Origin: Gymnothorax reevesii
Taxonomy: Eukaryota > Chordata > Actinopteri > Anguilliformes > Muraenidae
Reading direction: 5' to 3'
DNA: 64,000 nt
NCBI GenBank assembly: GCA_029721435.1
Contig: CM056584.1
Coordinates: forward strand, 11,422,739-11,486,738
This document shows positions 55,101 through 64,000 of this stretch, piece after piece. A program made the translations under genes and the position numbers. Each line of letters begins with the position of its first letter. The stretch's first letter is position 1. The notes under the pieces were generated by a model. That model worked only from the letters and a program-made list of their open reading frames with translations. It had not been told where the DNA came from and made no database searches.

Positions 55101-56690
55101 TGTAGGCCACAAATTGCCGCATTTAAGGCAGGCGTATAAAAAGAGAAGAAAAGATCTTTTTTTTTATCCCAGTTTGTAATTACCTCCTGCTCCCTCCTGA
55201 GGAAATGAGCCTTGATCTCTGTAAGGAAAGCAGGCCCTGATGGAAACAAACAAATTGCTATTAGTGTCGAGGCGTGGGTGCCGAACTGGGACTCAGGAGA
55301 TTGTTGGTGCAAATCCCACTCTACGGCCCCTCAGGACTGCTGGGCGAAAATCAAACCTCAGTTGCTTCGGACAAAAGAGTTATATAAAGAGGTGTAATTG
55401 AACTGTACTGCACACCGAAAGTCAGGGCTCCCTAAATCATGGTTCAACCCTCCCTTTAACTGGGAGTCAGGTGAGATGACAAGCTGGCCTATGAGTGGCA
55501 AAAATTGTTCAAATAATTGCCTGGAAGAGGGAAACCCAGGGCTGGATTTGGATTTAAGACCAGATTTGGAGATCCCCCGCCATGGGTAACACTGGTAGTG
55601 AGCAAAGCAGGCAAGCCTTAGCTGCTCGGACTGAGGCTTGGTAGTGACCCGACATCCCTGGCGCTTAGCCTACCTCACGAACGTCCAGCACGCCAGCAAT
55701 AAGTTAAGAGACCAGTGCTTGCTGCGGCATTACCATGCCAACACTGAGCCCTCGTGGCGTTTTGGCGCCAGCGGCCCTTCGTGGTTGTGGTGGTATGACC
55801 CTGAGGGCCGAGGAAACCGGGTGGAGTCACTCCGAGGCCCGGAGAACCCTCCGGAACTCCCTGTTCACTTTGGACACGGTCCTGAACCACAGAATCTCCA
55901 CAATGGATTTGTCTGCAAAAACACGTCCGTTTGCTCACCAGTGGAAGTTAAGGGCATGTTTTGATGAAAGCCAGTCCTCCACGATGCTCAGATACGAGAA
56001 AAACGCGTTTAATTTGCTGTATGAGCATTTTGGTTCCCCGATCCTCGGCTTTGCGAGGTCTATTTCTGCCACGTTCAACTTCCTCAGAAACAGTTTTTAC
56101 AAGCAGTTAAAGGGATAGCGCAGCGACAGCCCGAGTGTGTGCACAGTTCATGTGTGTGTGCACGCTGTATGAGTGTCTATGAGCGGTATGTGTGTGCGTG
56201 CATATAAGAGCTCGGACACGCTCACTGATACTTATGACAACCAGTCAAACAATGCTAACTATGAATCTTAACAGAAACCGCCGCTACGTGCCAAAAGGAA
56301 ACAGGTTTGTTCGCTTGTTGGCAAGTACCTGTTTGCTTTACATATTTCTCCCCACTTTATTGTTTGAGGAAGCACTTGGAGTCATGATGTCAGTGGGTTA
56401 CTGTTACCCGGTTTGTCACTAACCCTGTTGTAGCGCTCAGCCACGCCTCTCTCATTGTCTTCCTCCATCTTTTTGTTCATTACTTCTGAAAGATGGAGTC
56501 AAGCCCCGGTAACATGGCCGTCGTGTTGACAGATCGGCAGATCGAGAGACTCTGGCTTATTCAATCAGAGGTTTGAAAAAAAATCATATGAGACAGGACA
56601 GGAATATGGGTGTGCGCATATGTGCTGGTGTGTGTATGTGTTTCCGCGTTGTGTGTGAGTGTGTGTGTTCTTGTACTTGCTACACAGTAA
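55101..56690. other. no gene recognised
   Basis: Several mid-length open frames exist on plus (for example 55735-56118), but none resembles a known protein or has convincing splice context. Confidence 0.4.
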
Positions 56691-56930
56691 GGGAAAGGGG
56701 ACATTACTGGGAAGTGAGGATATTTTCACCTGTCCTCACCACTACAAAGGCAAATTGTGACTTGTTAGTCAAGGTTAGGGCTAAGGTTAGAATTAGGGGT
56801 AGGTTAAGGTTAGGGTAAGGGTTTGGGTGAGGCATGCGGTGCTGATTGTTTAGATTCGGGAAAGGCTGTCGAGACACAAAAAGAATGAATGGTAGTCAAT
56901 GTAGTATCCTCAAAGAATAGAAGTAAAAGG
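56690..56930. repeat. fish dispersed repeat with TTAGGG-like block
   Basis: 'ggggacattactgggaagtg' and 'cctgtcctcaccactacaaa' precede 56771-56826, where GGTTAGGG, GGTTAAGG and GGGTAAGGG variants run together. Confidence 0.65.
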
Positions 56931-56936
56931 GTGTGT

Positions 56937-56938
56937 GC

Positions 56939-56969
<31 letters not shown>
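56937..56969. repeat. (GT)n microsatellite
   Basis: GT tract of about 16 units. Confidence 0.93.
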
Positions 56970-56971
<2 letters not shown>

Positions 56972-57510
56972 AGACGGGTGTGTCAGTGTGTTTTTCCATT
57001 AGGGCCCTTTCTTTTCAGCAGCGTTCTGTCGGGTCAGTAAATATTTACTCTTGAGGTCGGCCGACTGAGAGGTCGTAGATGGACAGCGCTATGGTCCAGT
57101 CACTCAGAAGCAGCCAAAGAGTGACCTCTGGGAGACCGGCGACTTTCTCGCCAAACTACCACGGCACGTGCGCTACGTGCGAACCATGGTCACTGCTGAG
57201 CCGAGACGGTCAAATATCAGAACTCCCATCTCAGAAATCCCCAGCTTTCCGTGCACACACTCGGGCCAGTTCCGCAAGTAATTTCCACAGGCTCTGTGAG
57301 TGTGTGTTCGTACGCATGTGCATGTGACTCATCAGTTATATACACATGTATTTAGCTTAAAGGCAATCGCATCATTCAGCAGGGAATTTAAGATATGCAA
57401 AAACAAAAGAATAAGTTAGCTGCTCGTCATAACAGGTGACAACAGAAAACAATAATATGGTAATGCACATAGTTGGGTGAGAGTGGGGAATTAACTATGA
57501 GATGCTGGCG

Positions 57511-57513
<3 letters not shown>

Positions 57514-57549
<36 letters not shown>
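57514..57549. repeat. (CA)n microsatellite
   Basis: CGCGCA followed by about 16 CA units. Confidence 0.95.
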
Positions 57550-57551
<2 letters not shown>

Positions 57552-58167
57552 CTGACCCTTGTATGCTGGGTAGAGCGCCACACCGGTCAGTTGCATCACC
57601 GCAGGGGCACTACAGACATGTCCGTCTTTGAAACCACAGGCCTGCATCCACAGCTGGATGGATGACACACAAACAAACAGCCACCAGAGAAATAAACCCG
57701 CCACAGCTACTGCATACGCTAACGACAGACGAGACACCTGCGGACTCTTCCCTGAACCCCCCCACCCCGCCCATGACTCAGGGCCCTTTGCCCCTCTAGT
57801 AGGGTAGACATGTAGTCAAAGGCACTTGACTGCACATGATCAATCAGGGTTATTACAGAGCCACTGCGAGTGCCTGTTAGGCCATGTGCCATGCTCACTC
57901 CGATGAACACACACACACATCCATGCAAACCCTGATGAAAAATTACCACAAAATACTATTGTAAAAATAAATCGCACAAGTCAAACTCTACCATCATAAA
58001 CTATAGCAATGATATTCAATCACTATATTTGCAACAAACTATAGTTTACTGCAGTAAAGTGTAGTTTACTATAGTTTACATCAATTTTACTGTGGTAAAC
58101 TATAGATGATTATAGTAAATTTTTCTCAGGGAATACAGGCACAGGTGCACACATATGCAGATGTGTA

Positions 58168-58296
58168 TGTTACAGCCAGATTGTGAAACCAGTAATTTGG
58201 GAAATGACTGAAGTTTAGCGGGAGCCATTTCATGAAATGACATGAAATTTTTTTTTCATTTCATGAAATGACTGGTTTCACGATCTGACTGAAACA
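58168..58296. mobile_element. small TA-flanked MITE
   Basis: The left end TGTTACAGCCAGATTGTGAA and the right end (inward) TGTTTCAGTCAGATCGTGAA are inverted repeats continuing through 'accagt.attt'. TA is present on both sides. An internal TTTCATGAAATG palindrome repeats. This fits a mariner-type MITE. Confidence 0.65.
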
Positions 58297-58419
58297 TAGA
58301 TACACATAATTTGCAAACAAATTCACAATCACACGAGACACGCCGTCATGTAAACGTACTTACATGGACAGATACACACATAAACCCACATGCTATGCAT
58401 GCACGAAAACACACACCCT

Positions 58420-58423
<4 letters not shown>

Positions 58424-58456
<33 letters not shown>
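58424..58456. repeat. (CA)n microsatellite
   Basis: CA tract; a GT tract of similar length follows at 58592-58621, so the two can pair. Confidence 0.93.
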
Positions 58457-59102
58457 CACTGGCTTTTGCTGGCTGATGGAGAGATTTTCAGTGCGGAGGG
58501 ATGGATTGTATTAAACATGGCAGGGAGCTGGTCGTGCGTGATATACTGCTGCTGCGAGCTGTTGCACTGTGTCACCAGAGAGCTGAACTCTGTATGTGTG
58601 TGTGTGTGTGTGTGTGTGTGCGCATGCGCCTTCCCAAAGCCCCCCCACTCCATCACAGCCCCCTTTCTTTACTCAGGAATTTCACCACTTATACACACCA
58701 TACTAATACACTGCTGCGAGAACGGAGGAAAGGATGGAAGGAGAGGAAAGAAGGAATCGAGAGAAGAGAGGAGACAAGGAGGGAGAATCCTCAGTACCCC
58801 TCTGACGAGCGGATTAAAAAAACACCAACAACCACATCGCTTACCGCTGGCACCCCACAAACACACGCGTGTCCCTTTTCAGGGAGGTGGTACAGGGAAG
58901 GGAATGGGGGGATACCGGGCTGAGGAGAGAGGGAGAGAGAGAGAGAATGAGGAGTAGAACAGGAGGAGGAGAAAAAGAGGCTGACTTTGTAAACAGGAGC
59001 AGGAGGAGGGCTGGCTCTGTTTGGCTTTTAAATGAGTAGGATGCTTATATAATCCCACTGATAATTGCCCCTCTCCGCCCATCCCTGCTGGGGCTCCTTG
59101 TG

Positions 59103-59104
<2 letters not shown>

Positions 59105-59133
<29 letters not shown>
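59105..59133. repeat. (GT)n microsatellite
   Basis: GT tract of about 14 units. Confidence 0.95.
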
Positions 59134-59996
59134 CAGTCAGGGGCACTCAGCTGGACCCTGGCCAGCAGTAATTGGGAGGAGGGAGGGGTTAGACTGTCCT
59201 GCACCCCCGCCTGAATTACGCCTGTTCTTGTTGAAATTTGACGGGGTCTGTAGAGGTCTATGGAGACCCCCAACGCCCCCCCCCCTGAAAAATAAGCCAG
59301 CAGGTGGGGGAATGGCACGCATAACTGCACACACTAATTATCTGACAGGCCGGCTTCACGCTTCTGTCCTGACACAGATGCCAAGCTTAAACCGAGAGAG
59401 AGAGAGAGACCGCAGGTACCCTGTGTGTGCGCCCACCCAACCATGACTACATTCACACTCCGTTAGTCTTATTCAAATACTGCAGGTAAATACACCAGTA
59501 CATATCAGTTTGGTTCAGAGGGAGTAAATTATTCCTCAGTGGCGAGCAGATGTGTGTCAACACCTTGTAGCCCCGCCCCCACCCTCCACCCCCTCGCCCC
59601 AGCGGCACTGCGGTTCCAACACGTGCCGTCCTTCAAAAATTTAGGCGTACGGTGACCTCTCAGCCCAGTTTTCCATTCTTTCCTGGCTTATGTAGGTCGT
59701 CCTCTTTCCATCAATGTGTCTTCTGAACGGCCAAGTTCATTCATTAGTGCTTGAGGCCTGACTCTCCACTGTTTCATCAGGAGAGCCGGGAGAAGATCAT
59801 GATTTACTCCTTAATGTAACACCTGGTGCTGGTTTCGCTGGAAAAAGTTGCCGTTGTCTCAAGACAGGACATCGTGCCATCCCAGCTGACCAAAACCCAC
59901 CTTTCCATCGTTGATGGTAGCGGCGCTCAGCAGTCAGTACCGGTCCAGTCAGGGCTTGGCGTCAATAACAGCACAGTCAGTGTAAACGGTCACTTC

Positions 59997-60063
59997 CAGC
60001 ATGATCAGGGCGAGTGGTCATTACCAGCATGGTCAGGGCGAGTGGTCATTACCAGCATGGTTA
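59997..60063. repeat. 28-bp tandem repeat, 2.4 copies
   Basis: CAGCATGATCAGGGCGAGTG then 'gtcattac' repeats at 59998, 60026 and (partial) 60054. Confidence 0.9.
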
Positions 60064-60559
60064 GATCTGATACCTGGACATGGAGACCAGAGACTCACTA
60101 CAAGAGAGAGCAGCAGAGGGTATTGCTGGGTCCAATGTGCCAGACCCCTTGAGAGCACATCTGTGACAGTAAAACACTCAGAATCCTGAATTCACCCCCT
60201 TTTCTTTTCAATAATATTAAAAAAAATTAAAAAAACTTAGCATGCAAAAGCTGATCCACAAAAATTTCAGCAAAAAACTGAAGCCATTAAAAAAGGAAAA
60301 AAAAACAGATGTAACTAAAGCCAGACGCCCTGAACTAAAGAATGTGGGTAGTTTCAACGACAAGTGAACATTCCCCTCTATCGCCCACTCTTTCTTGACA
60401 AATTTTAGGACCTGCAGTCGTACCGTCACACAGGCACTCCCTCTCCCCCGATTACGCCATTGCCCCTTTCCCCCGTCCCTCTGTCGCTCTTTTGCGCCCC
60501 ACTTCCCTCTGTCACTCGCGCTCGTATGTTTGGCCTGTTAAACTCAGCAGCCAAATGTG

Positions 60560-60960
60560 ATGTAACACTCTGAGCGGACACTGGCCTTCTGCCACCAGTC
60601 AGCTGGAGTCGGCCGGACCCCTCCGCCCCTCCCCCCTCCGCGCTCGCTCGCTCGGGTCAGCGCGACCGTGCAGCCATGCGTCCCGCGCATGTGGTTCCCA
60701 TCGGAGCGTCGGCCGAGCAGAACGCCGATGGATTTCCGTGTACGCGGAGCAGCTGTAAAACGGCGCAAAAGCGACAGCGGGGCTCTCGGTCGCCGAGCCG
60801 CACCAGGCCCCAGGGCCTCCGTCCGCTGTTTACTTTTCTGATTGAATCTTCGCCGACGTCAGGGTTGCCTAGAAACCAATGAATGAGCAGTTTGCCTTTC
60901 GCAGCCTGTGTTATTGCTCCTTTAGTTGAATAAACTCGGGACGGCTGTGTGGAGGTGAAG
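60560..60960. promoter_or_regulatory. CpG-rich block with X-box, CRE-like and CCAAT words
   Basis: Dense CpG at 60605-60820. It is followed by TGTTTAC (60828), CGACGTCA (60854), GTTGCCTAGAAAC (60864-60876, an RFX X-box match) and CCAAT (60876-60880). This order resembles a proximal promoter or enhancer. No transcript structure is evident. Confidence 0.4.
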
Positions 60961-61710
60961 TCTGCAGGAGAGTGACTCATGTTCCTGTTAATCGGCAAAT
61001 AACTGCAAGCTTGCAAAGCAGTTTTTTCCCCCAGTTTTAACCACAAACACATTTCTTGGAAAGATTTTTTTTTTGAGGATTTCATAACTCAAAATGCTTT
61101 TTTTTGTGCACTCTGGTTTAAGACAGGAAAAAACCAGGACAAATTGTTGATCAAGTCTGAGCTTCAGGCGTCATGACCAAAAGTTTTCGGTTTGAAATCA
61201 TAATTGGGGTTTAGAACTAACCCTGTCACAGTTCGGTAAATTCAATGCTTTATCAATGGACAATAAGTACAAACATCCCAAACATTTTACTGTGATGAGG
61301 ATGTCTGGCAAACGCATACAGTCACGAGAAAAAGAAAGTACACAAGTAAACACAAGAAAGTATATTCAGTTCTATAGTTTTACCCAACAGGACATCAAAA
61401 AAAAAATCAGCTGGTCCTAATCAGGTCCTAAAAATGAGGTAAATCTAACCTCTGGTGCAAATTAACTGAAAAAAGTTGCTAAATATATGATTATAGTTTG
61501 TGTTTTCTGGGTGCTGAATAGCAATGTTTTATGTGCAGATGAAGGCACCATAGACATTTGTAGCCCTGTGATTGGGTACGTTTCAGTCCTTCAGTCAAAC
61601 TGCAGAGCTGTTTCCACCTATGAGCAGGAGCGCTTCAGAAAGTTTGCATTTCTGCGTTCCTGGGGGAGGGTGGTGTTAGGTATGACATTCACAGGTTCCT
61701 ACATCTGCCC

Positions 61711-61762
61711 CGACCCAACACCCACCCACCCAAACACCCACCACCCACCCACCAACCAAGCA
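61711..61762. repeat. CCCA-rich simple repeat
   Basis: CACCCACCCACCCAAACACC and similar words over about 50 bp; C-rich, possible i-motif/G-quadruplex on the opposite strand. Confidence 0.85.
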
Positions 61763-62004
61763 CAACTGCTTCAGTCTCGAAGGCTACATTGCATGACCAC
61801 GGTGACCCTGATTACCATCTGATGACGGCTCCATCAGATCTCTTTGCAGGTATTTTGTTCAGACACTCACACCTGTAACTGCACAGTAATTACAGCCCAG
61901 GGATGTTTGTAATGATGGCGAGGACAACGGGCACATTCTCTTTCGGTCTCTTTACTTCATTCTCCCTGCGTAGGCTTTATAATTTGTGCTCCTCTTTGGC
62001 TGTT

Positions 62005-62275
62005 TGTGTTTGTGTTGTGTAAGTGTTGTGTGTGTGTTGTGTGAGTGTTGTGTAAGTGCTCACAACCATATGCGCGTGTACTTGTGTCCAGGTATAAGCC
62101 CAAGTATGTGTGTGTGTGTGTGTTTGTGAAAATGCCTGTGAGTGTGTTTGTGTATATGCCCGTCTGTGTGCGCGTGTGAGTGCATGCCTGTGTGTGCGCG
62201 CGCGCGTTTCTGCGTATGCGTATGTGTGGCTGAATGTGCCTGTGTGTGTGTGTTTGTGTGTGTGGGTGTGTTCAT
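62005..62275. repeat. GT-rich low-complexity region
   Basis: Degenerate TGTGTG, GCGCGC words with short pure GT stretches; open frames here are artefacts. Confidence 0.85.
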
Positions 62276-62749
62276 ATACGTTTCCCTTGGTGCACGCATA
62301 CATACAGCTTCAGCGCCAAGCGCCCAGGGCCTGCCCGACTTGAAAAATCACAAACGGTAGTTTAGAGAAGAGCCTGAAAAACAGGTAGACCTGAGACAAT
62401 TAGGCCAAGCGCTCCCTGAGACACGCGTGCCTGCCACCCTCTCCAGGAACCGCGGGAGAAACGCGACACGGCTCTACACGCGTCTCAACGGCAAAGGAAC
62501 ACTACGCCCCTCCCCCCAAGGCTATATTCTGGAGCTGTAATAGAGTAATAGTGTGTGTGTGTGTGTGTATATATATCAAACCTTTATGCCCTTATTAACA
62601 ACAGACACCACCCAAAGTGCACACCAGCTATGCAAAGGTCTCCAACTATAAGCTCCCTGAGGTACTGTCGTTACATTGCTAGCGTGCTAACAGTTTACCC
62701 ACAGAATGTACTGTCCTAGCCTAGTAAGAGCAAGAATGCGCCTGTCGAG

Positions 62750-62948
62750 CAGTGGTTCTCAATCTTACCCGGAAAAGGCCAGTGTCCATACAGGCTGCCA
62801 TTCCAACCAATCAGTTAACGCTTAATTCAACTATGCAAAGTATTTATCAAAGACTCGGAATTGATTACCAATATAGAGAGTAACTGCTTGGTTAGAATGA
62901 AACCCTGTTCCCACACCGGCCCTATCTGGGTAAGACTGAGGACCTCTG
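62750..62948. mobile_element. hAT-like MITE
   Basis: The left end CAGTGGTTCTCAATCTTACC and the right end (inward) CAGAGGTCCTCAGTCTTACC are inverted repeats. The 8-bp flanks do not match cleanly, so the insertion is old or the ends are slightly off. Confidence 0.6.
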
Positions 62949-63416
62949 TGGCAGAGGGGACAGGGTTCAGTGCACAGTGACCTGCTTGTGTAATATTGTT
63001 AAAAGAACTTAAAGAAGAAAAGTAACATGACAGACCGCAGGAGAGGGGGGCGGAGGGGAGAGAGGGATGGAGATTAACCTGCACAAGCGAGAAGAGCATT
63101 CGCCACATTCTTGTAATGCTTACCTGATGCGTGGACGCACTGGGGTATGTTTTTTTTTTGCGAAATGGAAGCTGGCGCGGCGAGACAGTCACACCTCTAA
63201 ACGGGGAATGGTGTTAATGCTAAGTATGAATCAGCCAGCGGTTTAGCGCCTGTCGTGTGTGTGGGGCAGGGCGTCAGCTGGGGGGGGGCAGAGGATCGAG
63301 GGTTTCGCAGGCGAATGGTCTGTCACGTCGTCACACGAAGAGGCACTCGACTGGTGCTCCGGTGAACGTCAGTAGTGTAACTAAAGAGATGCAGCTCCAA
63401 CTGCCTGACTCTCTTA

Positions 63417-63449
63417 CACACACATACACACACACACACACACACACAT
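63417..63449. repeat. CA-rich microsatellite
   Basis: Interrupted CA tract. The remaining sequence to 64000 shows no supported gene. Confidence 0.9.
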
Positions 63450-64000
63450 GTATGTACATGCACGCAGTGTCTCACACACTCATTGTCTCTCTCTCATACA
63501 CACGCACATACACAAACAGTCAATTACAAACACACACAATTGCATGATCATTCTCTCACGAGAACAAACACAACATTAAACACAGAAGAACACACACCTA
63601 TTGATGTACAGTAATTGAACGAATTAGCCAGTTAAATTCTGCCTGAAGTTTTCAGACATCTCTTGTGCTTCAGAAAGTCCGAGACCCTCGACAGCCTCTT
63701 TGTTTCCTGACGGTCTTTGTTTTTGGTTTTTTGTTGTCTTTCCATTTCCTTCTGGATCTTTCCGCCGGTGGGGAGTCTGGCCAGGTGTAGTAGCTGTTTG
63801 AGAATTCGAGCCCCTGTCCCATCAGTGTGACGAGACCTCCAGACCAGCACCTCTTCAATGACCCGAAAAAACACTGGATTCAGCTCAGCTTAAAAAGTAT
63901 GGAGCCTTCCTTTTATCAAAGCCAGACCAGCCCATTAACAAAAACGACAGAGGGAGGAGTGAGGGAGAGAGATTCGTCCACAAGTTTGTTTGCTTTTCTC

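Noticed and set aside
55735..56118. 127-codon plus-strand frame
   Set aside because: No recognisable domain, and neighbouring frames are similarly open in this GC-moderate sequence.
60676..60882. 68-codon frame inside the CpG-rich block
   Set aside because: Both strands are open because GC-rich DNA has few stops; no protein match.
63632..63874. 80-codon Lys/Arg-rich minus-strand frame
   Set aside because: No known domain, no splice context; left unassigned.

Overview
The window reads as genomic DNA of a teleost fish. It has spliced vertebrate-type exons with GT-AG introns, very dense CA/GT and GA microsatellites, and fish-type mobile DNA: Tc1/mariner elements, hAT-like and piggyBac-like MITEs, an L2-like LINE end and a LINE reverse-transcriptase tail. 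Nothing bacterial, viral or CRISPR-like was seen. The species cannot be named from the sequence.

The only protein-coding gene I can support exon by exon is coronin-7 (coro7) on the minus strand. Fourteen consecutive exons between 11382 and 278 join in frame, about 513 codons. They run from the last blades of the first coronin unit, through a Ser/Pro-rich linker, and through most of the second coronin unit. The gene leaves the window at both ends. The C-terminal exons lie left of position 1. The N-terminal exons of unit 1 were not found anywhere to the right of 11382.

Positions 1-11382 are coro7 exons and introns. One intron (5091-7834) holds three nested mobile elements. Positions 11383-64000 hold no coding exon I can support. 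They contain piggyBac-like TTAA MITEs and hAT MITEs (10.9-22.5 kb), a THAP-bearing TTAA element (25.1-28.3 kb), a nearly complete Tc1-like element (28.9-30.5 kb), ~150-bp and ~30-bp tandem repeats (35-37 and 42 kb), a LINE remnant (40.2-40.9 kb), and many long dinucleotide tracts. A GC-rich segment at about 47.5-47.94 kb on the plus strand ends in a perfect splice donor and looks like a promoter plus a non-coding first exon. A second CpG-rich block lies at 60.56-60.96 kb.

A coherent reading is that 11.4-64 kb is a very large coro7 intron. In mammals the vasorin gene (VASN) sits inside CORO7 on the opposite strand, so the plus-strand exon near 47.9 kb could be the 5' untranslated exon of fish vasn. 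That is inference: no leucine-rich-repeat coding exon is present here.
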